Notes: generated by a model not told the origin, from the letters alone. A stretch of DNA of 64,000 nucleotides from Neovahlkampfia damariscottae (GCA_016618085.1 JABLTG010000042.1:1-64000), one strand, 5' to 3'; counted from the stretch's first letter, positions 9,400 through 21,909 are shown. Numbers and translations: made by a program.

Positions 9400-12300
9400 T
9401 TATTTTTTTCTCTTTTCTTGTACAAAATCTTTTAAATCTTGAAACTTTTCTTTTGCCTTTAAAATTTTATCATTGTTAAATATTTTATTTCCTTCATTTG
9501 ATGTTGATACTTCTTCTTTTGAATTTATTAATTCTTTTTTATTTGGAGGTGTTGGTAAAGGTGGTAATGTACCTGTTTTCTTTTTTTGTGGAATAGGTGG
9601 TAATTCTCTTTTTGATACTGCATTTCTTAATTTTTGTAATTCATCATTTTGTGAATTAATTATTACTTTTAATTTCTTATTTTTTTCATTTAATTCTTTA
9701 TTTCTTTTTGATAAATCTCTATTTGTATCATCAAATGTTGATATTATTTTTTTTAAAGAATCAGTTAAAACTGAATGTTCTTCTTTATTTCTTTTATTAA
9801 TTTCTATCTGAAATTTTAATTTTTCTTCTAAATTTTTAATTCTCTTTTCATTTCTTTTATTTTCTAAATTTAAATCATTATTTAATTGTTTATAATTATC
9901 TAAATCAATTGATCTTTTTGTTTCAATTTTTAACTTTTTGATTTAAATATTAAATGATCAACTTACTCTTTCTTGAATTGCATCTAATCTATTATTCTCT
10001 TCACTTTTCATTTGAGTTACATATTTAACTAATTCTGACATTCTAATTGATAATTTTTCTTCTTCACTTTTTGATATTAAAAATGAATTATTCATAATTT
10101 TTAATTGTGAACTCAAATTTAATATTTCTTTTTTAGTTGATAAATATTTTTGATCATTCAAAAAACTTGGTGATTCAGTTTGTGTTTCTTGATTTGTCAT
10201 TTCAATTTTATCAACATCTATATTTTCATTTAAATCTTTTTTATTTTTTAAATTATTTTTTTGATTTAATATTAAATTGGAAAATGTTTTTAACATTGAT
10301 TCAATTTGAACATTTTGATCTAAAGGATAAATAAACATTTTATCTGTATCATTATTTATTATTGCTAATACATTAATTAAATCATTATCTAATAATTGCA
10401 TGGTTTTAACAACTTCTGTTTCAACTTTAAAATCTAAAGAATAATATGTATTTTTAATTATATTTGATTGTGTCTAAATGTTAAATATATATCCTCTTAC
10501 TGGTTCCATTTCTTGATTTAAACAAATAATTTTAGATTTAAATAAATAAAAATAACACTTCTTCCATTCTTCTTTCACACCAACTAATGTTTTTATATTT
10601 CCTTTTAATATTATTTCATCTTTAATTTCATTGGTGTTATTTTTTAATAAATTTAATTTTTCTTGATTTGTTTTGATTGGTTGTTTTTGATTGGATGATC
10701 CAAATTCCATATTTGACATCATTTCAACAAATTTCATTTTATCTTCAATTGCTTCTTGAATTGATTTTTCTTTTTCTTCTAATTCTCTATATAAATCATC
10801 AAATATTTGAGTTAAAGAATAATGAATAGATTGTGATCTTGCAATTGCGACTTGTGAATCAATGATTTCATCATTTAATAAATTAAAACTTGATTCAATT
10901 GCTTTATTTGGTTTCTTTAATAATCTAAAAAGATGAACAAATTGTTCTAAATCAATTATTTGATTCTTAATTAATTTAGTTAAAAGATATAAAATATCAG
11001 GTGCAATATAAATACTATATATTGATTATTAAAATGTAAGAATATTATTATACCGTGTTGGTTCAATATTTAATGTAATACCTTTTTCTGCAATTGGTTT
11101 TGCATAATCACTCAATACATTACCCTAAACAAGTTTAATCATTCAATTAATTACAGATAATGAAATATTATCACTTAAAACATTTCTTTTTAACACATTA
11201 TCTTTATAAATTAAAGATGATAATTTAATTTCTTTTGCATAAAAGTCAACTTTAAATTCAATTGTATTCTCTTTTTTATGTGTTAAATTTAATTTTTTAA
11301 ATTCAATTCCACAAGCATTTGGATTCTTTTCTTCACCAATTATAAATATTTCTATATTTTCAATATCAATATCAAATAATAATGGTTTTAATTCTTTAAA
11401 TGATTAATAATGTATTCTAATTTACTTTTTCTTTTATCATTATAAAATTCTTCAAGTTTTTTTGTTCCACTTTTAATTTGATTTACAACATCACCTAAAT
11501 ATTTTTCTTCTTTATATTCTTTTTTTTCTTCTTGTTTTTCTTTAATTTCTTCTTCTTTTTGTTTTTCTTCTTCTTTAATGTCTTCTTCTTCTTTAATGTC
11601 TTCTTCAATCAAAGAATCTTCATTTTTATTCATCAAATCTTCTTTAGATTCTTGATTATTTTCTTGTACCTTCTTATCATTTTTCATTTCAATTTTTTCC
11701 AATGCTAATTTTTTACTTGTTGAATATTTATCTTTAATATATTGAACTGTTCTATTAACTGTTCTATTCATAATTTCAATTGGAGAACAATCAAAAATAT
11801 TTTCTCTTGAATTAAAGAATTTTAAAGTTTGAAAAGATGATTGAGTATTTAAACCAATATGAATACCATTAATTTTTGAAACTAAAATTGGAAATATAAT
11901 ATCATTTATATCTTTTGAAAAATTATAAGCAAGTGAATGTTCATATCTTAATTTAATAATATATTTTGATTTATTTTCATCATTTAAATTATTAAAAATA
12001 AAATCATTTTCAAATTCATGACTAGCTAAAATGATAGAAGATGGATTGGATGAATTATCATTATCATTATTATTATGCATTGGTGATGTTAAACTTAATC
12101 CACCAATTTTAGATTTTAAAATTATTAATTTTCTATTTGAATGTGTTTCTAATAAGAATTCAGAATTAAATAATTTTAATTCATTTAAAATTGCATCTTT
12201 TTCAATAAATGATAAATCAAACATTTCATCAATATTATTGGTTGATGAATTTAATTGGATAGAAATCTAACAATATATTAAATTAATTAAATATTACTTG

Positions 12301-15168
12301 ATCAAATTTAATTAATGTCATAATTGATGGTAATTTCTTTTCACTTTTAATTTCTTCATAATCAATTTGTTGATCTTTATCTCTTTTTGTTACATTTTCA
12401 ATAGAACTAGTTGCTATTTTTTTAGTTTTTTGTAGTAATAAAATTGATATTTCAGGTGGATTATCAATATAACTTTTAACAATTTCTAAAAGTATAATTG
12501 CTCTTTAATCATTTAGAAAATATTAAAAATATTTACTGATTCTTTAAATAATATTAATAAATACAATAAACATACTTGATTTAAATGAAAATGTAATCCA
12601 GTAATATGTGACATGATTACAAATTTTGGTAATGTTTTATGTTGTATTGAAATTGATTCATCATTAATTCCAACATCAACATTTAAAGAAACTGGATCCA
12701 TAATAGTTTGTGGTTTTGAATTTAATGATGGTAATAATTGAATATTAAAATTAAAAAATTGAATTTTAAATTTCTTTGATAATAATTCCCAAATAACATG
12801 ATTATTTGTAAAATCATTTTCATTAGATGGAAATTCTGATTTATTTGAATATAATGAATCATTATTTGTCCAATCTTCTCTTTTTATTCTTTCATCACTT
12901 GATATTAATACTTCTTTCATTGATAATTTTAAATATTCTGATCCTTTTGATGATGGTAGATTATTAGTTGATTGTTTTATTTTCACATCTTCTTCTTCTT
13001 CTTTTGTACAAGATGGAAATAATAAAGATGGTGATCTAATTTCAAATACTAAAGAAAATGATTTTTCAATTTCATTTGAATCAATATTTTCATTCTTTTC
13101 AATTTTAATTTTTTTATATTTTGGTAATTCAATAATTTGATTTTCATTTGGTTTTAAAGAAGTATCTGGAAATGATTTCATTATAAATTCAATCATTTTC
13201 ATTATTTTTGGTATATCAATTAACATTTGAAATGGATTTAATCTTATTTCTAAATTTGTATCTTCTGTTGATAATATTGCTTTAAATCTTAACATTTCTT
13301 TTCCTTCATGAAAATAAATAAATTTTTTAACATCTTGTGGTCTATATATTTTATCATTTAATTTTTCTAAAATTATTATTTTCTTTTTATTACCTTTTGG
13401 ATAAAATCTATTTGTACTTAAAAATTCAGGCCAAATTGGTACATTTATTGTAAAATCATCACTTTCATTAATTTCTTTTTCATATTCATCTCTATTTGGA
13501 TAAAGAAAATGTGTTTCTTCATTCTTTACATTTTCTGATGTAAATTTAGTTGATAAATGTGAAAAATTAAAAAATGGAATACAAATTTGAATAAATTTAT
13601 CAATTAATGAATCTTCAGGTTGAATAAAATGAAATTCAAATCCACAAATTTCAATTAAAAATTCTTCAATAGATTTTTCATCTTCTGATTTTGAAATTAA
13701 CTCAAAAAATAATTGATTTAATCCAATTTTAATAACTGTTCTAGTTCTTAATTCTTCTTCCATTTCTTCTTCTTCTATCTTTTTTATTTCATCTTTCTTT
13801 ATTAATTCTAATTCATCTAATAAATCTTCATCATCTAATAAATCTTCTAAATCATCATCAGAAAAGAAATCTTCATCTCCAAATGTACTACCACTATCAC
13901 CAACACCAATACCACTACTATTACCAACACTACCACCACCAGTAGTATTACTATTACTATTACTCTTTTTTTCAATAAATTTTGAGAATGCATCTTTTTT
14001 TGGTCTTGATTCTATATTTATATTAAATATAAATAAATTCATACTACTTGTTGTTGTTGTATTTGAAGATGATTTTTGAATAATATTATTTGTACCACTT
14101 TTTTGTAATTGTTTTTTTAATTGATCTTCATTATATAAATTTTTTCTTTGAATCAAATCTTTTCTTTGTGTTGAAGTAAATATACCTAAAATAGTTTGAA
14201 AGAATGTTTTTAAAGTATTTTGATCAAATTTAACTCTTATTTTATCAAATAAAATATCAATATTATTTGATAATTTCTTTCCCATTGATGTTTTCTTTTG
14301 TGTTATTTGTATTTTTGCACTTAATGAATCAATTATTTTTACATTTTTTGGACGATAAGCAGAATAATTTTTAAAATTATTATCATCATCATTGGTTGGA
14401 TGTTTTAATTCAATAGTAACATCTTGTAAATCACCTAATCTAAATATTGATAATTCATCAGTAGATTTTGGATTAAAATTTAAAACTTCTTGTAATATTT
14501 TATCTTTAAAATTTTTATCTGTTGTTCTGAGAAAGAAATTATTAACAGTTAAATAAATATAAGGTGGTGTCCATTCTCCAAATTGTTTAGATGGAAATGA
14601 ACCTAATGTTTGAAATTTAAGTTGAAGTGTATTCATTCTAAAACTTAAACCATCAATAATACGATCAGTAAATCCATATAAACTTCCTTTCTTTTTTTCA
14701 TTACTACTATTACTGTTACTATTAGAATTACTCATCAATCCTTTTAAAAAATCTTTTAAAGGTGTTTTTATAGGTCTTGGATTGATAGGTTCAGATATTT
14801 CACATACAACTTTATCCATAATTATTTGAATAGGTTCATATCCCAATGATGTTAAAGAAGGATACTTTCAAAATTAATATTTTTTGTATTTTACTTTAAT
14901 TTTTAAACTATTCACGTGAACTTTTTCAACTTGAAACATAGCAGGCATGAACTCTTGTATTACATCTTCATTGAGATAAATATCCTATCAATAATAAATA
15001 AAGGTTTGGATAAACATACTTGAAGTCCTCCTTCTCCTTTCCAAAGAGAAATATTCAAATTCTTTGATGAATAGTTCTTAACAAAAACTTGAGAAAGAAT
15101 TAGTGGTGAAATATTACAACCAAACCTGATAAATACTTGTGGAGCAAGTTCGATACTATCAGATCCAT
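9400..15168 (-). CDS. Bridge-like lipid transfer protein of the BLTP3/SHIP164 (UHRF1BP1L) type, with PH domain and coiled coils
   Basis: Starting at the ATG at 15168 the spliced N-terminus reads MDLIVSNLLHKYLSG, then LNISLWKGEGGLQDIYLNED, a chorein domain as in VPS13 and ATG2. The next part (CEISEP, LYGFTDRIIDGLSF, GEWTPPYIYLTVNNFFLR) follows the UHRF1BP1/SHIP164 branch. A very long middle region (14846-12513) is rich in beta strands, interrupted by Ser/Asn and acidic repeats. The later exons (12490-9400) add a Glu/Lys-rich linker, helices, a PH-like fold (KTLVGVKEEWKKCYFYLFKSKIICL), coiled coils and a proline-rich tail (KRELPPIPQKKKTGTLPPLP). The total is about 1,800 residues. Such proteins move lipids between membranes at contact sites; SHIP164 acts on early endosomes. 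At least nine short introns are present. Whether the PH and coiled-coil exons belong to the same transcript is inferred from continuous frames. Confidence 0.8.
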
Positions 15169-15301
15169 AATTTCGTTTTGATTGGTGGAATTAATCAAAG
15201 TATTTTATCCATTTTTTTCAAATTTTCTCTTTTAAGTTGGATTTTTTCTTTTTATTTTATACATTTTATTCATCCAATCAATTCAGTGAGATTACTTTGT
15301 A

Positions 15302-16802
15302 ATGGATGGAGCTGTGTTTTTTGATTTCTTAGGAACATTTCAATTTCAAAAAGGATATGATTATTTAAAGAAAATACAAACTACTTTAGAAAAATCATCA
15401 TCAAATACTGAATGGATACTATATTATAACAAATTAATTCAAGCTGAACAATTCTATTTTGACTTACAAATTAATGATAAGATTGGAGTAAAAAAATTAT
15501 AATTTTAACTTTAAATTAGTTAATTAAAAGATATGAAAATATATTACAATATTTTGAAAAAGTAGAAAATGAAATTAATCAAGAAATGATAGAAATATTA
15601 AAGTTAAAAATAGAATTAAGTTAGTTAATTAACATTTTAATTTATTCAGTTGAAATGTAATAATAATCAATATTATTTAATAATATATTAGATATAAAAA
15701 ATTAAAAAAAGAGAGTGGAAGAATATTAAATTTTAGTACTTTTGAGATTATTACATTAAAAATAAAAAATAAATATAATGATAAATTAAAAAATAATTTA
15801 GATAAAGATAAATTAAAATTAATTAAATTAAATTTAAAAAATGAAATATATTTAATACATTCATTATTTAAATCTCATCATTATATTTCAACATTTAAAT
15901 TTAAAGAATATTTAATTGAAATATTTAAATCAAAAAGTATATTTTGTAATTATTTAAATTATTAAATATATATTAGTAAATTGGATTCAATTAAATGAAC
16001 CATCATCATCATTTGAATCAAAAAAAGAATTATTAAAAGAGAAAAAGAAATCATCAAGTTTTATTGATGTATTCTTTTCAAAAACACCAGAAATATCAAA
16101 TTTAGAAATGGTAAATAAAATAATATAATTTAATAATTATCAAAAAAAGAATAGATTTAAATCTTTAAATTTATTTTCATTTTATTCTTTATTATTTCAA
16201 TCATCTTTATCAAAAATATCATTAATATTTAATAAATTAATAATGAATAATTCATTATCTAATTCATTCATTTTAAAGAATTTTAAATCATTTAATTTAA
16301 TATCATTGTAAATTTATAAATATTACTAAATAAAATAGAATAAATCAATTTTATGATTTAAATTTACCATTATCTATTTCAATAATATTTTCAACAAGTG
16401 GAAAGAATATACAAATAAATGAATATTTTATTGAATTAAATGAATTAGATGAATTAAAAGGTATAAAATCATATCCTTGTATATTTTGTTATCCAAATGA
16501 AGTAAGATCTAAATATATATATTTAACGTTATTAGAATTTAAATTTAATGTTTTTACATTGGCCAAATATAATTAGTTTAATAATGATGAATGAACAATA
16601 TTTAGATAATATTGATCCAATTGCATTTTATGATAAAACATATACATATTATTTAATTAAATTTGATTCATCTTCTTATTTAATTATTACATTTGATATT
16701 AATTTATCTCCAAAAGAAAAAAGATCAAAATCATCATTAGAATTTTTATCAAATTTAAATTCATTATTGAGAGATAAAAAGACATTTAATTTATTCAAAT
16801 AA
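15302..16802 (+). CDS. KICS2: KICS2-like subunit of KICSTOR (C12orf66 homologue)
   Basis: The N-terminus FFDFLGTFQFQKGYDYLKK parallels human KICS2 FFSHLGIFSYDKAKDNVEK. The last exon FLHWPNIISLIMMN, then FYDKTYTYYLIK and LEFLSNLNSLLRDKKTFNLFK, parallels MHWPNVIMIMTD, FYDDKVQSTYFL and FLNEVSLALKNPKVFASLK. KICS2 is part of KICSTOR, which recruits GATOR1 to lysosomes so amino-acid shortage turns mTORC1 off. Seven introns of about 30-45 nt were traced. Two of them flank a 7-nt microexon (15650-15656) needed to keep the frame: it joins KIEL to IYKKLKKESG. It is convergent with RPT5 (stop codons 8 bp apart) and divergent from the lipid-transfer gene over 133 bp carrying CCAAT boxes. Confidence 0.82.
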
Positions 16803-16810
16803 AAAATATT

Positions 16811-18199
16811 TTATGCATAATAATTGAGTGATGCTTTCTTTTTAGATTGTACTTGTGATATTCCATCCATAAAATCATCATGTGAAAGTTCTTTTGCATC
16901 TCTTCGAAGTGCTAACATTCCAGCTTCAACACATACAGCTTTTAATTGTGCACCATTAAAATCTTCACAACATCTTGCAAGTTCTTCAAAATTAACATCA
17001 GGTGAATAATTCATATGTCTTGCATGAATTTTTAAAATTTGACCTCTTGCTTTTTCATCAGGTAATGGAAATTCAATTTTTCTATCTAATCTACCACTTC
17101 TTAATAATGCAGGATCTAAAATATCAATTCTATTTGTTGCTCCAATAACTTTAATATCAAGTTTAGAATCAAATCCATCCTGTATTATTTAAAAATTAAT
17201 ATTGATTGATTTTATTATTACCATTTGATTGAGTAATTCTAACATAGTTCTTTGTACTTCACGATCACCTGAAACATCACTATCAAAACGACGTGTACCA
17301 ATAGCATCAAGTTCATCAATGAAAATAATTGTTGGTGCTTTTTCTGCAGCCAAAGCTAAATAAAAATATTAAAAAAAAATAAACTCCATACAAAAAGCAT
17401 CTCTAACAAGTTTTGCACCATCACCAATAAACATTTGAACAAGTTGTGGACCTGCAAGTTTTAAAAATGTTGCTTTTGTTTGAGCTGCACATGCTCTAGC
17501 TAATAAAGTTTTTCCTGTACCAGGTGAACCATACAGAAGTACACCTTTTGGAGGTTGAATACCAACTTTAATAAAAAGATCTTTATGTGTTATTGGTAAA
17601 ACAACAGCTTCTGTGAGTTCTTTAATTTGTTTATCTAAACCACCAACCCTATCATAATCTTCTGTTGGTTTTTCATCAACTTCCATAGCTTTAACACGTG
17701 AATCATATTCAGCTGGTAATAAATCGAGAACAAGAAATGAATCTTTGTTTACTCCAACTAATTCACCTGGTTGAAGTTTTTCAGGTTCAACTAAACCAAT
17801 AACTGGTAAAAAAATAGTTTGTCTAGTTGTAGTTTTAACAACTGCACATTTTCCTTTTCTTTTTGAATCTAAATCAATATGACTTCCATCTTCTTCTTCT
17901 TCTTCTTCTTCTTCATCAATATCTAAAATCTATATTTTTATTAATATTTTTTTAAACTTTACTTCAACAACATTAGCAACCAAATATGGTAGTTGTTTAT
18001 TCAATTTAATTTTTTCTTTATTTTCTTTGATTCTTTCTTTCATACTTGCTTCGTCATGAGCAATTCTGGCTTTTTCATTTCGATATACTCTGATTTCATT
18101 GTCAATTAGTCTACATCTTTGCTCAATTTCTTGAGTAGAAGATTCTGAAATATCACTCCCAAATGTATCGGTGACTTCTTTCTCTGACCACTTTTTCAT
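16811..18199 (-). CDS. RPT5: 26S proteasome regulatory ATPase RPT5 (PSMC3)
   Basis: The exons give the full RPT5 plan. An N-terminal coiled coil ([21 protein letters not shown]) comes first, then the OB-fold ([22 protein letters not shown]), then the AAA+ module. The AAA+ module has Walker A GSPGTGKT, Walker [26 protein letters not shown] and arginine-finger region [16 protein letters not shown]. The protein ends in YYA, the HbYX-type tail that docks into the 20S alpha ring and opens its gate. The Walker A has Ser where nearly all proteasome ATPases have Pro (GPPGTGKT). Three or more introns are visible (for example near 17930, 17360 and 17215). The start at 18199 (MKKWSEKEV) follows a CCAATT box about 25 bp upstream. 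Confidence 0.96.
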
Positions 18200-18385
18200 T
18201 CTTTTTTGTTTTACGAAATACTCTAATTGGTTAAAAATATCAGGAATTATTCTAAAAATAATTCTAAACAATTTAGTTGATAAATCTCAATATTTTACAT
18301 TTTGAATAGTGATTTTTTTTTTTTCAATTTTGATAAAATTAACCAATTATATTTTAATTTGAAACTGTCCAATAAAACCAAAATT

Positions 18386-19235
18386 ATGTCGTTAGTTTCG
18401 TTTCCATTTCTTGAAGACTCAGGACAAACAAAGTATATTCTTCATCCACTCGTTTTATGTTCAATTTTTGATTTTTATGTTCGTAGAAAAGAAGGAAAAA
18501 AAAGAGTTTTAGGAACTTTAGGTTTTTTTTTTTTTTTTTAAAAATTTAAAAGTTGGAGAAATTACTCAAGGATATGTTGAAATTAAAGATTGTTTCACTG
18601 TACCAATAAATGATGAAACAGAAGATAAACTTGAAGTTGATATTGACTTTCATAGCAACATGTTTGAGTTACATCATAAAGTTCATCCAACTGATGTAGT
18701 TATTGGATGGTTTTCAACAGGAAGTAAAATATTACCAGATGATATGATTATACATGACTTTTATTCAAAAAATATTTTAAACCATCCTTTATTTTTATTA
18801 GTTGATACAATTAATAATTTACAAGTTAAAGGATTTGTTGATAAACCAATTTTAATGGGAAATACATTTTTAGGTATTAAATATCAACGTATTCCATTAG
18901 AATATAAGAATTTAAATTGTAAGAAAAATTAAATAATTTATAAAAAAAAAGTAAAATTGAAAGAAGAAGAAGAAAATAATTTTGATGAATTAAAGTCAAA
19001 AATATTAAATATTTTAAATGAATTCAAAGAATATATTGATAAAGGAGGAAATAATAATTTAATTTTAAAATTACTTAATGATAGTTTCTTTGAATTAAAA
19101 AATGAATCACCAATTCTTTTTTCAAAAATATTAAAAGATTATGATAATGAATTAAATAATATTATTGAATTTAATAAAGTTATTGAAAATCAAGTTAATA
19201 TATCTGAATCAATACATTTTGAAACATTTAAATAA
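18386..19235 (+). CDS. EIF3F: Translation initiation factor eIF3 subunit f (MPN domain)
   Basis: The N-terminal MPN fold reads YILHPLVLCSIFDFYVRRKEGKKRVLGTL, then CFTVPINDETED, MFELHHKVHPTDVVIGWFSTG and IIHDFYSK, matching the HPVVLFSIVDSYERR and [21 protein letters not shown] blocks of eIF3f. The MPN+ metal-binding histidines of deubiquitinases are absent, as in other eIF3f proteins. The C-terminal exon encodes an acidic helical tail. Two introns are seen; the first is about 33 nt with a run of some 19 T directly after its G, an unusually pure pyrimidine intron. The start at 18386 lies 15-20 bp after a GTCCAATAAAA box. The stop is 3 bp from the convergent TLC gene. Confidence 0.92.
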
Positions 19236-19238
19236 ATT

Positions 19239-20065
19239 TTATTTTATTTTCTTTTTTTTTATTATTACTTTTTTAATAATTTCAATTAACCATATAATTT
19301 GAAATAATACATGTAATGTAATACATGTTTGTTGAAAATATTTATTTATTTTTGAAAAGTCTTCTTGTCTAACTATTGCTGATGTTTGTACTGCTGACCA
19401 AACAAAAATATTCCAAATTATTCGATTAAAAAAGAATAATAATACAAATATTATTTCATTCATTTTATAAAATATATTATTTGAATATCCAAATAATTTC
19501 ATTATTCCTCTAATATGAAGTGATGGTGTTGATATTTCATTGGTTTGTAAACAAATCATACCAAATGTTCCAACTAAAAATATGATAAGAATAAAGTATT
19601 TAAATGAATATACCATAAAATAATACACCTGTAATATAATTAATAATGGCTAATAAATGATGAAATATTTGTAATTTAGTAACATGTTTAATATCAAATA
19701 AATAAACAACTAAATCATATATAAAGTATCCAATTGCTATTTCTAAATAAAATAAAAGCATATCATCAACTCTAACTGTTTTATCAGGTACCATTTTAGT
19801 TAAATAAAATTGAAAATTAATTGGAAATTTAGATACATATCTTAAAGTTATTTTTAAATTCAAATTATTTATACCTTATAGATCCTTGTGTTGAAATAAT
19901 TGCATGAATTAAACTAACAATAACTTGTGGTAAATGCCATTTATCATATGGTTTTAAATTATGATATTTCTCTGAATTTTGAAGTAATATTGGAAGTAAA
20001 TATCTAATTATACCATAAAGTAAAAAATGAAAACAAAACGATAAAAATGCAACAAAAAAATCCAT
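19239..20065 (-). CDS. TLC-domain multi-pass membrane protein
   Basis: Three exons splice to about 250 residues. They begin MDFFVAFLSFCFHFLLYGIIR, continue through SLIHAIISTQGSIRYVSKF, EIAIGYFIYDLVVYLFD and LQIFHHLLAIINYITGVLFY, and end in a Lys-rich tail. The spaced YDL and F-HH motifs within hydrophobic helices are the TRAM-LAG1-CLN8 signature of the TLCD type, rather than ceramide synthases, which carry a different Lag1p motif. Five to six transmembrane segments are likely. TLCD proteins influence membrane lipid composition; the precise reaction is unknown. The ATG at 20065 was chosen because an in-frame upstream TTG lies in the CCAAT-bearing promoter. Confidence 0.8.
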
Positions 20066-20196
20066 CCAATCAATTCCAACCAATTACAATTCTAATTCGG
20101 ATAATTAATAATTTTTAGAAACACAACAACTGAAGAGTACTTTATGAATATCATCTTTCAAAGAATGTAAAATTGAATTGTTGTCAAAATGAGTAT

Positions 20197-20846
20197 TTAT
20201 TGATAATTCAAAGGTAATTGAAATTCATGAATATGTTTTGAAGTTTGAGAAAATATTTTACCTGAGTGTGGCATTATATCCCAAGAAACTATAAATTTAA
20301 TAAATATTTACATATATTTTACCTGTTATATTTATTGGTTTTCCTCTTAAATTATGACCTTGATCTATTAATGGATATTTATTTGGTAAATTATCAAATT
20401 TAATGATTGAATATTCTTTATCTGTTATAACATAATCCCATAAAACTATTTGATTAAGTATCTATATTCTATTTTAAAATAATAAAAGTCAAACATTTCT
20501 CTTTGTTTTATATTCTGCTGTTACATAAACAAACAATTGTTTTACATTCCAATTCCAAACTATTTAAATTTAAAAATAATATTCAATAAAACCTTTGGAA
20601 AAGTCACAATCTATTTTTAAATTTAAAATAGCTGCATCTTCTCCACTTTGAGTTCTTCCTCTAAAAAAAATGAAAATAAATTAAAATTTACAATCTCTTT
20701 ACTTCAGCTATTTTAGCTGTCGCAAAAATTTGTTCAGCTGGTGTGGTAAGAAAAAATGTAGTTAAAGCAACACCAATAGCCATGAAACCTAAAACAGATG
20801 AAGCCCAAGTTAAAGTTAGATTTATTCTAGATGAAAATGTGTTCAT
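20197..20846 (-). CDS. SPCS3: Signal peptidase complex subunit 3 (SPC22/23)
   Basis: The spliced protein starts [21 protein letters not shown], one transmembrane segment like human MNTVLSRANSLFAFSLSV. It continues [30 protein letters not shown] and [22 protein letters not shown], matching DWNVKQLFLYLSAEY, NQVVLWD and LKGNRNVTLTLSWNVVPNAG. It ends [13 protein letters not shown]3 is the essential lumenal accessory subunit that helps the signal peptidase cut signal peptides in the endoplasmic reticulum. Four or five very short introns are present. About 130 bp separate it from the TLC gene on the same strand. Confidence 0.9.
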
Positions 20847-20931
20847 TGTACTTTAAGTGAATAAAATCTAAACTAAAAAATGTGTAAGAACCTAATTGGA
20901 TAAAACTTTTAACCCACTTTTTGAGGTGAAA

Positions 20932-21134
20932 ATGGAAGGAGAGACAGAAAAATTAAAAACTATAAAAGGATATTTTAAATCACAAGTAAAATATATCAAA
21001 TTTAAATAATCTAGAAAACAAAAAGAAGTATTAGAAACTGGTTAATAGCATTCTCGTTCTTTGGTGGTTTTCAATTGTATTTAAATTTTAAAACTAAAAC
21101 TGAAAAATTAAAAATAAATTCAGAAGAAGAATAA
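20932..21134 (+). CDS. Small single-pass membrane protein, unrecognised
   Basis: Two short exons split by a 29-nt intron (after YFKSQ) give about 58 residues: a charged N-terminus, basic KTKRSIRNW, a hydrophobic helix LIAFSFFGGFQLYL, and a Lys/Glu tail. The layout of a basic patch before one helix is common in small mitochondrial inner-membrane proteins, and is loosely like cytochrome oxidase assembly factor Coa3, but I would not assign it. It is supported by the frame-preserving intron, an ATTGG box upstream and its placement between two real genes. Confidence 0.5.
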
Positions 21135-21186
21135 GAAATTGTAAATAAAATTAATTTTTTATTTTTGTTTTAATTGTCCAATAAAA

Positions 21187-21909
21187 ATGTTTCGACTTAT
21201 TCGACAACCTACAAAACATGTTTTCAAAAATCAAATTGTTTATTATGGAAAAGAATCTATTTCTAAACTTGAAAAAGGAGAAGTAATAAAAAATAAAAAT
21301 AAATATGTTCAAATATTAAATATAACTCATCAAAAAATAGCAAGAGGTAACAACAAGACCAAAGTTGATATTTAAAAATAATTAGGTGGAGCATTATTTA
21401 ATGTTGAATTCTTGGATATTTCAAATGGAAAAAAGTTTAATGAAGTTTTAAAACCAACAAATCATTTTGAAACAGGTAATAGGGTTAAGAATATATATTT
21501 TTAAACTTTATAGTTGAAACTAAAATTGAAAATGTTACTTTTCAAAATATAAATAAAGAAGGAAATTATATATTTTTAGATGAAGATGAAAATGAAATAG
21601 AAATACAAAATACAATGATACCAAATAATAAAAAGAATATATTTAATGAATATTTGAATGAAAAGGGTAAATTATTATTTTATTCAAATGAATATAGAAG
21701 ATATTGAATTTGTTATTAGATTTGTTGATGATGTTCCAATTTTAGTTCAATTTCCAATTCATTTATCTGATGTTTTAGAAAGAAAAGAAGGTGTTTCTGG
21801 AATTTTAAGAAATAAATTAAAAATATCAAAAGTACCAAATCATGTATCTATTGGTGATCGTATTGTATTTAGAACAGATGATTTTACATATGTTTCAAGA
21901 GAAAACTAA
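21187..21909 (+). CDS. Mitochondrial elongation factor P-like protein
   Basis: Four exons joined by 30-39 nt introns give about 205 residues with a basic leader (MFRLIRQPTKHVF). The three EF-P beta-barrel domains follow: HQKIARGGALFNVEFLDISNGKKFNEVLKP, then NYIFLDEDENEIEIQNTMI, then FVIRFVDDVPILVQFPIHL and ending VSIGDRIVFRTDDFTYVSREN. This matches the bacterial/mitochondrial EF-P arrangement rather than eIF5A, which lacks the third domain. EF-P binds between the P and E sites and eases peptide bond formation at difficult sequences. The start lies 7 nt after TGTCCAATAAAA. Its TAA overlaps the stop codon of the convergent CMC2 gene. Confidence 0.87.
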
